From Rotaria socialis (lineage: Eukaryota; Rotifera; Eurotatoria; Philodinida; Philodinidae), in contig CAJNYU010002703.1 in assembly GCA_905331475.1 (NCBI GenBank), positions 1 to 64,000 of the forward strand: a DNA stretch of 64,000 bases. The letters are read 5' to 3'. The notes below the pieces were generated by a model. The model made no database searches. It saw only the letters and a list, made by a program, of their open reading frames with translations, and had not been told where the DNA came from. Both the position numbers and the translations under genes were made by a program. This document shows positions 20,893 to 33,962 of this stretch, in pieces (within the stretch, counting starts at the first letter, position 1; each line of letters opens with the position of its first letter).

Positions 20893-21398
20893 TGTTAAAT
20901 ACTCTTGATGCTCGAAAATTGACGTTGAAGGTACCTTATAAACAAATGAATGATATGTTTATGGCTTTTAAAATAAGCGCCTGTTAACTTAAGACAAGAA
21001 TGAATTCGAATTTTATAACAAGACATGAGACAGGTTTGAAAGTGAATGAATCAGATAAATAATTTTCTTTATATCAGACATTCTGGTATTACCTTCACAT
21101 TGTTTTTTTCTTGTACAGTTTCTCTTTCTCTTGTCAGTGATAAGCTTTTTGGTGGCTGTGACATCAATATATTATTCATCTATTATGAAAAATTCTATAA
21201 GTTGGTTTTTTCAGATTTAATCGCCTATTTACGTTTTCGAATGTATGGTAGGAAATATTTCTGAGATTGTCCTCCATCTTCGTGCATGGCTCACACACCA
21301 GATGTACAAATCATGATTTCTACCTTTTATACAGTTGCAAATAAAAATGAAATTACGTTTGATTGAATGTTTAGTTATGCGTATTTATAATAAAAAAA
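20893..21398. other. Intergenic gap
   Basis: Nothing recognised between the ZZ gene and the non-autonomous Helitron; AT-rich. Confidence 0.4.
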
Positions 21399-22317
21399 AG
21401 TGCGAAAACCTCGAATTTAAATCCGAGTGTTATGTGTACTTCAAAAAGTGAAAAGGTATACTCACTTTTTTTTCCTATAAGACGTAGATCTCATCAAGAT
21501 AATCCCTTGTCACTAAATTGCAAGGAGAAAATACAGGCGTGCTAAGTTAGCATGGACCACACTGTATGCGACCATATCCGGTGACCACTGACTCTACTCT
21601 TAGAGTGATATAATATCTTTAGAAATCACAGAAATTAAGTTCAGATTCGTGTTTAGCTTGGAAAACTGGGTAAGAAGAGTTATTTTTGAATGGATTTGCG
21701 CTTGTATCTAGCAGGATTACGATCGTATGGAACCTCATGAATCTATAAGAGATATATGATAGATACAGGCATCAGTATTCTCCTAAGAAATCACCAATAT
21801 TAATAGCTATCGAGTTCGGGTTTTTACCTTTCGATAGTCCTTTTGACTAGCTACAAAACCAGGCATTTGAGAAACCCCAAAACTACTGGTCATCTGAAAT
21901 ATATCTAGCCAATTTGGTTTCTGGATGCAGTTTTTGTGCATTTTTTAGACCTTTTTTAGGCGGTATCTTGTTAGAAAGCCACGATTTGGTTCAAAACTAA
22001 TATCAGATTCGGAATCAGCGTTAAAAACTGAGTCGATTTTTATGTGTTGTGAATAATTCTAAGAAAAATATTTTTTTTGAAAAATCCCTGTACCACCCCT
22101 CAGGGTTGGATTGGTCAATAATGACAATTTTTTCGATAACTCAACCATTTCTTGACGGATCCTTCTCATCTTCGAACTCGACTGAGACATTAATGAGGCT
22201 GAACTGTGTAGAAAATTTCATCATGATCTAACTCTCCTTTCGAGAGTTATCGTGTAAACGGACGGTCGGACGGACACACTGACCGATTCTAGAGTGTACT
22301 CACTTTTTTGAGTACAC
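21399..22317 (-). mobile_element. Non-autonomous Helentron-like element
   Basis: Read on the minus strand, the element starts with a perfect 9-bp hairpin (22317-22294: GTGTACTCA paired with TGAGTACAC). It ends with the subterminal CACTTTTTGAAGTACACA motif, a CTCGAATTT/AAATCCGAG hairpin (21427-21410) and TTTTCGCAC followed by a T-run. The 5' motif TGTACTCAAAAAAGTG and the 3' motif CACTTTTTGAAGTACA are inverted near-copies, the subterminal inverted repeats expected of Helentrons and their short derivatives. The 3' module matches the Helitron at 9017-9068. No Rep or helicase sequence is present. A GGACGGTCGGACGGAC stretch lies just inside the 5' hairpin. Confidence 0.6.
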
Positions 22318-23721
22318 AAAAAAGATCACTGAAATAATCATAAATATATGATGCAATCAAGCGGAACGTGCTCAAGTTACCAACGTCATCGATCACTATG
22401 GTCACTTCCTTTTTCTTGTCAAATCAAATACGAATAAAAACTTTATCTTGCAAAGCAAGGAAATGACGAAAACAACTTTTCACAATTTATAAAATCATAG
22501 AGAATAACATTTTTCCTTGAGTGACAATTTATTGAATCTCTTTAAACATCTTATGAAAAACTATGTGCGATTGTAAATGCGGTTTATGCTACTTTGTATT
22601 TTCATCTAAACGTTCACATATTTGCCCAAAAGTTATGTGAAATGATTTATCATAAATACCATGAAACTTGATATTGTCTTTGCATGAACAATAATTTAAA
22701 AACAACATTTCTCGGCAGTGTGACTATTATATCGTCAGATTAATGGTTCAACTAGTTCAGGGGAAATATGGATATTAGTATAGAGGTTCATATAATCATG
22801 TTAATGGAAATTCTGATTGACTAGCTAAATTTCAAATCTGGATCTTATTATAATACATTAGTCACGAACATATATGTCAATAGTTAACAAAAGATTAAAT
22901 GAAAACCACATTTTTCGAAAGGTGTATGTATTTTGCCATCAAGATATTTGTTGATTAGACAATTCATATTTTTACGCTCGATAAGTAGTGCTACTTTATA
23001 GCCGGATATTTAAGACGCCATTTTGCTACATCATACACAGCTCATATTTAGTAACGCGATTGCGTCAATATTAGTTATGGTGCCAAAAACGTCGCCTCTA
23101 AGGCAATACGTACGCATTGGTAACGATCTGATGCATGTTGAAGTACGTAAAGATACAGGATACTCTGAAATACATTGTTGAATTCTCTTGATTAATACTG
23201 AATTTTGAGGGAAGCAAGATGCTGAAAGAATAATGACATTATGCCATCGGTGCAAGAAAATCAGATTTATTTTCTACACTTTCTTAGCCTGCTTAATTAT
23301 TCTGCTCGATCGACTAGAGCCAGTTGCTTCGTCGATCACATGAATTTCTACATCTATATCTAAATTATGCTGAATCCTTTACTCTTGTACGCCAGTGAAA
23401 GTCGGAACCTAGGCTCTTTACATGATGATTATATACTATTCAACTTATTTGTTGCTGCGGTCAAATGATGCAAAATTCAAGAATATATAAGCAAGCTAGT
23501 GGTAGGACAAAGAACCAACTATGACACTAAATGGTGTGTGAGAATGCTAGTGAAGAAAATACGTCCATCATGCAAGTAGGTAAATATTTAAAGATAAATG
23601 TCGACTCATCAGAACGCGCAAATTTATCTAATAGACGCTATCAATCTACAAGCACTCATAACATAAAAAAAAAACAAGACCATAATATCCACTGTTTCTT
23701 TCGTTGCATTCATATCTCGTT
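22318..23721. other. Intergenic stretch
   Basis: No gene is recognised. Short open frames at 23031-23255 (minus) and 23531-23725 (plus) lack support. The latter leads up to the start of the AprA-like gene. Confidence 0.35.
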
Positions 23722-26023
23722 ATGACAAATATGTACCATAGCAGATCGGTAGTTGTCTGTTTGATTATTATTATTGTTTGTTTCTTAACTATTGATCGAT
23801 GCCAATCGACTCCATTGGACGATTATGTAAACTTGCCTGATTCACACTTTGAGTGGCATGTGATAAATACATATAAGCAGCCCGACTATGTACTCTATAT
23901 TCTTAATTTTACTTCTCAACAATGGTTTAATGGTACGTTCTATGAGAGTGAAAAATATTATCGTCGTTTTTCTTTCAATCCTAGAGAGTTTCTCAACTCG
24001 ATCTATCTGGTGGCATTTTTTATGTATCACCGTTCCCAATAGTTTGACTCGACCGAACAGTGCTTTCATGCTGATCGACGGCGGCAGTAATAATGACGCG
24101 TGAGAATAACTGATGTGAGATATATGAATTAAATAAATTATATTTTCTAAAGAATACCTAAACCAGAAGATAATTTCGTCGCTCTTACATCTATGCTTGG
24201 AGCCAGTAGTGGTAGTATCAGTGTTGATCTACAAACTATTCCTAACGAACCTACTCGATTTATGGTAAGCTTGACACGTGCATCTATGCCATATGTTTTC
24301 ATCGCACGATCTGATGATAGGCTGATCCAACAGGAAGAAACCGCATGGAAGATGCTATTATAGCATGGACCTGGAAGAGTTTTATTGACAATCCAAGTAA
24401 TCCATATGAACTTATTCTGATGCCTATGACCAAGGTATGAGTAAATATAATTCTATTAAAAGATGTTGTGAGCATTTTCAATCTATCTAGGCTGCAGTTC
24501 GTGCTATGGATGCTGTGCAGCAATTTGCAACTCAACTCGGAATTCCAGTACCTGGAACATTTGTTATCAGTGGTGCTTCTAAGGTAAACATATTTTTCTT
24601 TGAATAGGTATTCAACAGTTGTATGCAATTGTTTTCAATGATAGCGTGGATGGACAAGTGAGTTATTTCACTGGCATGACATATTTTTTTTCTCTCTGAC
24701 ACTTTGAAATCTTCAGCCTGGACAACGGCTGCTGTTGACAATGTGCGTGTTATTGGTGCCATACCGATCGTGATGGATATGGCCAATTTCCAGAAGGTAA
24801 AACATAACCAATATGCTGGATAAGCGACTGGAATCGATGTTTTCTTCTCTAGAGTCTTCATCATCACTTTCGAGTAAGCAGATAAAATAGCATGTGAAAT
24901 TAAAGTTTTTTCTTCTGTAACTTAATGTGACAGTCTTTGAATGGTTGGACATTTGCCTTCAAGGACTACTACGAACTGAATATTACTCTCTCTGTTGATA
25001 ATCCAAACTTGCCTAAAATGTCAGAGATTATTGATCCATACTGTACGTTGATTTTATATTTATTATTCTTGTACGTATATTTTACTCATGTAGATTACTT
25101 TGAACGATACAAAAAGACAAAAATCTTACAAGTACAATCGGCTGGCGACGAATTTTTTCTACTCGACAATGAAGTAAAAAGATCCTGCTGATCCTATAAA
25201 TTTCCGTTTTATTTTACGTTCATTTTCAGGAGACATTTTGGCAAGAATTACAAACAGTCACGGGTGGCACTTATCTCAGGTATCCTGAAATGATTACTAT
25301 TGAATTTTAATATCGTATTGTAGACGATTACCTAATGCTGATCATTCATGTGCTGGCCATGAAATTAGTCTATTCTGGACAATGCGAAGCTTCTATCTAA
25401 GTGTCTATGAAGTGAATAAGATAATTTTGTATTTCATCGACTATTCATTCATTATTTGTCTAATTCAAGAATAGACCATTTCCTTCTCTTCACTGGAATA
25501 AAACATCAAACAGTACGCATGGTTATATTCGTGCCGTCGTCGATTTTAGTTATGGTCCCAAACCGATGAGTGCCTTTGGTTATCACGCTCGTACACTGAA
25601 TGATCAAAGGTTTGTTAAATATAGATTTCATTCATTCATTCATTCATTATATTTGTCATTGATTTGATATAGACGGGATTTTCGTCTGCTCATAGCTGAT
25701 CCTAATCATCCAGGAAAAGCTACTCCCAATCCGGTGATTTGGTTTCATACTCCAGTTGTCACTGAAGTAAAAAACAAATGCCTTCGATCGTGTTCTAATT
25801 TCATTCTTTGGTTGACTTTCTATAGGGACAAACTTCAACAACTATTGTTTATTCATTGACCATTGAAAGTCCGTCGAATGGCTGGGAAGGTTTTTTTATT
25901 CAAGTAAACTTTGCTGGCCCAGATGGTACAGTTCTAGAACTTACCACAGAAACACAAGTCGTTCCAGATACATATCCAACAGCTGACTGCTTTAATGAAG
26001 GATGTTTTGGTAGTCTCGTGTAA
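23722..26023 (+). CDS. PhoPQ-activated pathogenicity-related / AprA-like secreted protein
   Basis: A complete gene of about 14 exons with short introns. ATG at 23722 starts a signal peptide (VVVCLIIIIVCFLTI, cleavage near CQS), and the mature part begins TPLDDYVNLPDSHFEW. Later exons give SIWWHFLCITVP, MLIDGGSNND, EDAIIAWTWKSFI, PMTKAAVRAMDAV, the hydrolase-elbow-like GASKRGWTTWT, IPIVMDM, GWTFAFKDYY, GDEFFLLDNE, LPNADHSCAGHE and a C-terminal beta-rich tail ending at 26023. This order matches the PhoPQ_related family (bacterial PqaA, Dictyostelium AprA), an alpha/beta-hydrolase-like fold. The Ser in GASKRG, Asp in GDEFF and His in ADHS are candidate triad residues. AprA is a secreted proliferation repressor in Dictyostelium; the role here is unknown. 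A CATT microsatellite lies in the intron near 25630. The patchy family distribution suggests ancient transfer, but introns show long residence. Confidence 0.8.
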
Positions 26024-28464
26024 TCGTTCCGCCTAACATTTATAAAAAAAAATAATAGAAAGTTACAAACATAGAAACGATTTATATGTATTCATTACCT
26101 GCCATATCTTAGAGTCTCGTAAGTTAGACTAGGCTTGGGTATATTGGCGCCCGTTGTTTCTATTTAACCAGCTCCATATAATCTAGTACCATGTATGATT
26201 TTTGAAGGATATGGATGCGGTTTTTAGTTAACAAGCATGACCATGATTACGTCCCTGCTGAATGGCTCGTCAGATATCTGTGCAGACGGAGGAATCATAA
26301 GATCACACATAAGTTACTTATAATGGAGAATTTATGATGAACTTTCTTATCAGATGGATTTGTGTTGTTCTATTCTCTTTCATTTTTGAAAGTAATAATA
26401 ATAATAATAGGTTACACCTTAGATTTCTTTTTATAAGAAAAATTAGAAAAGTAACTTTCGCGAGAAGAAAAATCAACGATTACATGGAGTTCTGTTAAAA
26501 ATCGTTGCAAGAAAAGGAAAAATGAACAGCAACAACATATCGAGTAATCAAGAGATAAATGTATTTCATGCTCAAAAAAGAATTTAAAACTATCTACCTA
26601 TTCTATTTGAGAGTCAGTGTCTCTTTCTCAGTAACATCACTCTAATATTATATTAACATTGAACATGTCAGTAGATTATTGGAAAACTGCAAAGTGCTGA
26701 AAATTGAAATAAATATAACATATTATAAATTCTTTTGCACATGACGAATTCGCTAAACTTCATCAGATGACATAGGTAAAATACATTTCCGATTATTGAA
26801 AGAACTTACTCTGCAAGAAATATACAAAAATTGTATCTTCTTAAAAGTTTGCATAAATGCGAGAATTTTTCAATAGTAAACAAAAATATTCACGTATATT
26901 GCAATTTTACAAATTCAACAACTAGTATTTCTATATCTTTAGATTAAAAGAATAGTGTATATAAATGCTGATCAATTTACTCGAATATCTCACTGTAATT
27001 TGTTTTTGTTTCAATTATTTAAATGCGTGGCAAAATAAATAACTCAGTTGTTCTATGAAACTTTCATTACCTTTCATATTGTAAGAGTGGCATGCTGGGA
27101 AAAAGCAAAGCAGAAATTGCAACCAGGTTGAATTTTCAACAATTCAATTTGAGTCTAGTGTTTCAAATCGAATTAAATTCAGAGATATGAATTCGGCTTC
27201 TCGTATCTGGTTTCTTACGAGTCTGAATTTTGAGATGACCTACTTTCACGCCCACATCTGATCTTGACTCATTTGCAGAAGAATGCAAGTACGCGCGGCA
27301 AATGCGCGACAACTTAAATCTTGTGACATGTAATTTTTTTAAGCGACATCTGCAGTACTAGAACATGTGACGAGCTCGCCAACGATAACAGGCGTTTAAG
27401 TTTTTGTCAAGGGAACATATTTTTGTAACAAATTATCGGGATCATCTATCCGACAGATCGTTAGTTAAATTTGTTCTCTCGAGTAAAAAGAAACATCAAC
27501 AGTATGCGAGCGAGGGGTATTCGACAGTACAAGTCGTCAACTATGTTCTCTCTTTTTCTTCGTGTGTTGCCTGCCGTATGATTTTTTTATCTAAACGTTT
27601 TTTCATATTAATTTTTTTCTTACTGTCTTAATTTTGTAAATTTCAAGAGGTATCCGTATCCCAAAAAGATGAGAATGTGACTATCTTGAACATCATGACT
27701 CTCAATATGTACTCAAGATGGACCAGTTGAATGCCGAGAAGATTATATTCTTTGATGAAGGAAAACAGCTATTCAATCAACAAGAAGAACTATACAACCG
27801 CGTGAAAATGCAAATTATTCTATCATTTACTATTTTTTATTTTTGATAAAAATCAGTTATTCCAGAAGTTTCATCAACCAAAACATGATCACGTCATGCA
27901 AAAACGAAGTTTTTTACGTTCGAAGCTATGTATCTTTGCTCCAACTTGAACAGTAGTTATGAAAATTTATGTCAATAATTGTCTAGAATCGATTGGCTAC
28001 CTTTCCAATTTTGAGCACTTTTTTATTTGTTGTAATGCAGAAAATGAAATTCTTCTATGAAGTGCCAAGACGTTTGGCTGGTTCTTTATAATGTACGCCA
28101 TCTATAGAGTAAATATGCTATATAAATGAAAACAAAACACCGATGAAAAACCAGCAAAAAATTGCCGGTCTTAAGTTTTTACCGGACCAGACCAGTCGGT
28201 CTGGTCTGGCACCGGTTTACCGGTTCGATTCTAGATATGATCTGGATAAACTTTCACGTTCATCCATTCACTATCTTTTCGTCGACCTTGATTGTCTTAT
28301 CGCAACGAAGTAAAAGTAGAGAAAAGAAAAATTGATATTTCATATCAGTCAAGCAAGCAAGCAAAAAAACCACTTCGTTATGGTGATGATGTAAAATACA
28401 CTATATATAAATCTATTTGCATAATTAATTTTTTATACTTCTTTTCAATTCATCATTACTGAAT
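26024..28464. other. Intergenic stretch
   Basis: No gene is seen. It contains a small hairpin-rich patch at 28154-28223. The 75-codon frame at 27404-27631 is not supported. Confidence 0.4.
28154..28223. repeat. CCGGT-word foldback patch
   Basis: ACCAGACC-AGTC-GGTCTGGT (28186-28205) is a perfect 8-bp stem with a 4-base loop. Five CCGG words surround it (GCCGGT, ACCGGA, ACCGGT twice). It is like the CCGGA patch at 16 kb in style but not in sequence. Confidence 0.5.
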
Positions 28465-29382
28465 ATGTCTGGTGGAAGATATAAGAACGTGCTATTAATT
28501 GGCGCTTCTGGTAACGTTGGTAAAAATATTTTACCCGATTTGCTTGCTGATCCCGATTTTAAAGTCAGTATTCTCTCACGCACTGATTCATCGGCAATTT
28601 TCCCATCTAATATCAATATTATTCAAGTTAACTATTCAGATAAATCAGCTCTTGTTCAAGCACTAACCGGTCAAGATGTTGTTATTTCCGCTGTTGGTGG
28701 TGAAGCTTTAATGAAATATCTAGAGAAAGTTCTGATTGAAGCTGCTCTTGAAGCAGGTGTTAAATGGTTTATTCCATCTGAATACGGTTTCGATCTGGAC
28801 CATTCTTCTGCTTCTTCTATTCCAATAAACATTCATCAACTCGAGAGCATCAAATTACTCAGGCAACATGAATCACGTATTGCACATACGTTTATCTCGA
28901 CCGGCGCTTTTCTTGATAGGGGTCTCGACAGTGGTTTTCTGTGTTTTGACTTGGTTAATCATTCAGCAACACTCTACGATGAAGGCAAGCACTTGGTGTC
29001 AGGTACGCTGCTTAAAAATCTTGGTAAAGCTATTGTTGCTATTCTTCATCATCCTGAATTAACTTTAAATAAACGAATCTACATTGCTGATGCGACATTT
29101 ACACAACAAGAAGTCTTAGTTCTTTTGGAGAAATATACAAGCACAAAATGGACTGTGAAACATACAACCACGGAAGAAACATTGAAACAAGGACAAGAGG
29201 AATGGACAAGGGGTAACTTTTTGGATGCTTACATCGCATTTATTCTAGGATTGATATATAATGGTGAAGGTGCGTGTGATTTTGAAGATAAGACACACAA
29301 TAAAGCTTTGGGATTGGAAAGAGTCTCATTAGAGCAAATCGTCAATGAAGCTGTTCAACGAGTAGAAGCTGCTGCTCATTAG
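28465..29382 (+). CDS. NmrA-like / isoflavone-reductase-like NAD(P)-binding protein
   Basis: An intronless 305-aa protein. The N-terminus NVLLIGASGNVGK (residues 8-20) is the GxxGxxG dinucleotide-binding loop of an atypical short-chain dehydrogenase. SRTDSS follows at the end of beta-2 where NADP is selected, then VVISAVGGEALMKY, KWFIPSEYGFD and HTFISTGAF, as in the NmrA / isoflavone-reductase family. The Lys of classical isoflavone reductases is not evident after the EYG motif, so it may be a redox-sensing or reductase-like protein. The nearest relatives expected are fungal and plant enzymes. The lack of introns in a region of intron-rich genes suggests acquisition by transfer (inference). 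The product is probably cytosolic; no signal or membrane segment is seen. Confidence 0.8.
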   Translation: MSGGRYKNVLLIGASGNVGKNILPDLLADPDFKVSILSRTDSSAIFPSNINIIQVNYSDKSALVQALTGQDVVISAVGGEALMKYLEKVLIEAALEAGVKWFIPSEYGFDLDHSSASSIPINIHQLESIKLLRQHESRIAHTFISTGAFLDRGLDSGFLCFDLVNHSATLYDEGKHLVSGTLLKNLGKAIVAILHHPELTLNKRIYIADATFTQQEVLVLLEKYTSTKWTVKHTTTEETLKQGQEEWTRGNFLDAYIAFILGLIYNGEGACDFEDKTHNKALGLERVSLEQIVNEAVQRVEAAAH

Positions 29383-32300
29383 ATGTTTTTTTTTATATCA
29401 CATAGAAATTTTCGTTATTATTCAAATCAATGCTTAGTTATACCCTGAACAAGTCACATTATTTGAATATAAAATTAAAATTAAATTATCGATATTGTAT
29501 TACGTAAGAGAATTTTCATAAAGTTCTAATATATGTGCATTCACTTCTGTATGTCTTGAGGAAATTTGAGATAACGATAATATTTGCTTGCTATTTCAAT
29601 TTAGACAAGATGAGATTTTCGAATATTCTCACAGCAATTATGGGCAGAAACACAGCAGGCAAACATCAATTTTTTTTGGTTTTTGTTGAAGTGCGAAAGC
29701 AAAAGCTGACTAGCGTAACGCCCTTTTGGGGCTAACATATGGAATTCACATATATCGCTTGGACTTACTAAACTGATGCAAAATAGCTCAAATGAAAATT
29801 TATCTTAATTTCTAAGATCTACCATTAGGACATGATCTCTTTTTGCGTATGTCTGTAATGAGGGATCAGTTGCTAAGGCCTGTAATGGTAGTCCACTCCT
29901 GTGTTGCTAGTGTCTGCAATGGATAAACCTTGTTTTTTCATGTAGTCTGTGATGAAACAAAAAATAATAGTTAGCAGACTAATTAGCCTAGCTCCTAATT
30001 AGAATAATTTTAAACTCGTTAATGACTGTAATGAGGAGGCGGAGTTACAAAAAGTTCGCTATTGAGCGTAGAGTCACTATTTGCTTCGAAGGTCTATATA
30101 AGTTCTACAAAAGTCAGAAAAAGTAGTAGTCATTGTGATATCTACCTCTTTTGATATTCCTGTCACAGCATCATATGAAAGCGAGAGAATCCCATTCAAA
30201 AACGACCGACAAATAAAGTCGAAGAAAAACATCGGAAAGGGATTTGCATGACATGAAAAAATACAACTCGAGTCTTTGAACCCTCAAGCAACTTTTCACA
30301 GAATGATTCCTATAATTGAAAGTAGAGATGAACGCTCGTTTGAATAAATTATTGTGCAACAGTTTTTTTTTATTACATATCACTCATAGTTGTGATGTTC
30401 TGGTTCTCTCTTCTATGTGCAACCACCACGAATTTTATAAGTTCGATAGTTGAGCAATTTGGTGATATTTTGCGTGGCATCAATGCTCTCATATAAAAAT
30501 ATTGACCGATGGCATGCTCTAGAATGACGCTATTCTTTCACTTTTCACGCAAACACTCAAGAAAAATGTCAGCGATGAGTGCTTTGCTTTTCATCATTGT
30601 TCGTACAAAATAAAATGATGATTAACGAATTCGTTGCCTCGACTTCTTTGTCGTGGTTCTCTTAAGGCTGAGCACTATGACGATCATTAGCCTAGTGATA
30701 CGAACACAAAATATATTAAGTGAGATTACTTTGCCATATTACAATTGTTTTTCAATACCAAAATAATCTATCGTATTCTTTCTTCCATGTTGAGATGAAT
30801 TTTTCCTTTTTCTTACCGTTTCCGCATGTGTTTTCATTTAATTGCACTATCATTTTAATCATTGATTCAGCTGATAAATATGTCTTTTACATGCAATCCT
30901 TTGTCAACAACAAGTATCAGCGGACAAACACTTGTTAACTTTTTTTCAAAATTTTCACTGTCTTTTCATTTGCTACTGTTTACAATGGAGAAAAGCAATG
31001 GCTCACAAAAACTCGATGTTGAAGATTTTCACTCATTATTCCTTCAACAATAATTATAAATAAAAAGCAAACGCTTAGTTTTTTGGTCAGACAATATCAT
31101 CTATCATTCTTTGATGACAAAGTTCTTGTTTCTGGGCCGTTTGACGTAATGTTTAATACCAAGTTACAAATGGATACATTATGAATACTGTGAATAGAAT
31201 GAAAAATCCAGAGTGCCAGAACAGTGATGAAACAGAGAAAAAACATATGCTTTGCTCTGGTGCAGACAAGGTAACGCAAAAGAAACATCGTTTTCTACTG
31301 CGCTGTGCGCTCTTGCTATGTTGCAGAGCTATTTTCTTCCTCTCATAGCTTGACTGAATTGCATCGCATTTGTTTTTTTGCTTTCTCTTTCTTTGACTGC
31401 ATATGTGTTTTGCTTTGCTAATTAGCCGCCTTGCGTTGGTATTTTTAGTGAAATTTTCAACTGAAATATGCTTGTCTGATTTACTACTACCATTTCACCT
31501 GCATTGGTGGGATCACTGATTCTATACTCTGTTTTAAGCAGTTACTGATGACTCAATTGAATAATTATTCTTATATTGATCGTCAGTAGAAGCTCAGTGA
31601 AGCAGATATTTTCTAAACATATATTATAATGTGTTATGAATCAATAGAATCGTTCGATCCAGTACGGCCTTCATATGCACATGTTGTGTTCTTTTTTTTT
31701 CGAATGACATTTTTTTCTGTTCTAATTATTCTGAGTGATTAAAACAGCGACGATTTGCTTCGTTTTTGCCCTTTAAAAGAAGTATAGTATGTGTTTGTTT
31801 TCTTTTCTTTTCTTTTCTTTTCTCCTCATCAATAAATGAAAAAAGGTAGGAATCCGAATAGCATATTTTATGGTATGCATATTTTTGTGGTAATTGCGCA
31901 ATAGGTATTTTAATTCGCATCGAAAACATATTACTTCGTTATTCTCGGTTCAAAAGAAGTTAAAATAATGAAGTCGAAGAATTTAAAAAAATAATTCAGC
32001 ATATGATACTTTACGAGTGATCACATACTACTACTTCAACAGCGGGTACATGAATATCGAGTAATGTAGAATCTCGTATTACAAACAGTTGTTGTTGTTG
32101 GTGGTGGTAAACATCTTATGAGCGATGAAGATAATTTTTAATCTCTCAATTTCGTTTAAAATTTTGAAGAGCTTCGATTGCGACGAGCCATCGACTTTTG
32201 TGTTCACTGTTTCCTTGAACCGAATAATTAACTTGCAACGCTTTCAATAACTATAGGTAATCAATTGAAAATAAGGTTTCAGTTGTAATTGGCAATGGTT

Positions 32301-32646
32301 TTCGTTGCACTCAGCCTCTTACAATGAATCTATAAACGAATACGAATATGATCGACTATATTTATAATTATGAAATCGATGAAATTGGTTGCCAACTGGT
32401 ATAGCAATCGATCATATTTGATTGAGAATAGTTGTCGATTAAAAATTTTATGAATCTATGCTATGGCTAGAAAGGTTGATACCTCTGTTCACTCGCGGAT
32501 GAGAACAAACAGGGATATTCGCGAGGATCTATTACTTTTTACGATGCCAGAGCTTATTAAATCGCATTTTATGCACTAGCCATTTTTAGGAAAAATATCA
32601 TTACAGGATAGATTTGTTTTAGATTTAAATTCAAATTCTGAGAAGC
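29383..32646. other. Intergenic stretch of about 3.3 kb
   Basis: No gene is supported. It contains about five scattered variants of a CTGTAATGRGG word at 29850-30035 and a TTTTC microsatellite at 31797-31822. Confidence 0.4.
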
Positions 32647-33962
32647 ATGGCTGGAATATTTCAAAAGTATTTTGGTCAACTTAAAAGCAAAGTAAAATCA
32701 ATCTATGCCGATAGTCCATTTGACTGCGTGCTAAGTCTCATCGAAATGAAAATCGGCGTTGCATCTGAGATCATTGCTCTTGGTATATTTCTAATCATAC
32801 TTTTCTTGTTCATATCATATTTTCGTATTTTTTCAAAGCTTTATTTAGTATTCTTGCTGTCTATCTCGTTTTTGGCTGGTGTAACGACTTTGTTTGCAAT
32901 GTTATCGTACTGATCTATCCAGTATACATTTCGTAAGTAAAATTTCAGTCAAAATAAGTTTCTTCGCTCTATTATATTCAAACCTGAAATTATATACGTA
33001 TGTATCATATTTGCAAAGTATTCATGTCAAAATCATTATTCTAAATCAACACAACGGCAACCCCAACCAAAAAATATATGTATTATTTGTACATTTTCTT
33101 TAAAATCGAATGATTTTCCCCATCGTTGCCAAGCCGAACTAAGGCGTTTCTAAGATGAGCTATATCAAACAGATGAAAAAGTATATTTGAAGAAAATTCT
33201 ACAAGCGTGATTGTTGAATTTTTCAATATGAAAAGATCAGTTTTAAGAAAGAAACATATTTCAACAACGCTTTCCATGTGAAATTTATTGAGTCGTTTTC
33301 ACTTTTCCATTTTGAACATGTCCATATGAAAATTGGTTTTTTGAAATAGTGCACATAATTCTTAGAAGTAAAATAATAAGTAGTAGCTTCATTAATCTAC
33401 TATATAATACTCCTTTACTTTCACTGGAACGTAAGTAGTGACAAACTCAACTAGAACTATTTTATCAATATTTGTATTTTTAATGATAAACGGAAATGAA
33501 ACTCTACAGTTGGCAGCACAGAGGTCAATGTGGCGAATGAATCTCTTCTATATGTGTTTACACATTCTATGGAGTATATATTTAAGATATAGACTTAATT
33601 GTTTCATTTTTTCATCAGGTTGATGACAATCCAGTTATCGGACACATCCAGCCATAAACGCCTGTTGACCTATTGGCTTATTTATTCATCACTCGGTTGC
33701 ATCGAATATATTCTTCATCGTATATGTGATTTCTTATTATCCTATTGGCTGGGCAAATGCATTTTTCTGATATGGTTTCTTAAATCTGAATCTTCTTCTT
33801 CCTTAAGTAAGCATTTAATAAGTAGCTACAATCAAAAAAGAGCATTGGCTCAAGTCGATGAAATTCTTTTTTTTTCTTTCATTAGTTATGTACGACACCA
33901 GAAAGGTCCTTCGTTTGTGGGAAGATTCCGTTATAAACCTACTTTTCACAGTTTTTTTCTAA
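32647..33962 (+). CDS. REEP5/DP1-like ER-shaping protein (TB2/DP1/HVA22 family)
   Basis: Four exons, 32647-32782, 32839-32932, 33619-33806 and 33886-33962, give 495 nt (164 aa) in one frame. After a short amphipathic N-terminus (MAGIFQKYFGQ) come hydrophobic hairpins: EIIALALFSILAVYLVFGWC, NVIVLIYPVYIS, then LLTYWLIYSSLGCIEY and DFLLSYWLGKCIFLIWF. These match the REEP5 pattern ALYLVFGYG, IGFGYPAY, LTYWVVYGVFSIAEF and YLGKCGFLLWC. The family wedges into the ER membrane to curve tubules. Intron 2 is long (686 bp). Without the 56-bp first intron the frame runs into a stop at 32911, so splicing decides the product. The C-terminal tail after the domain (MYDTRKVLRLWED) is short. Confidence 0.8.

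Noticed and set aside
32894..33277. Short frames within the long REEP intron
   Set aside because: No conserved feature; the interval is an intron in the model that restores the REEP fold.
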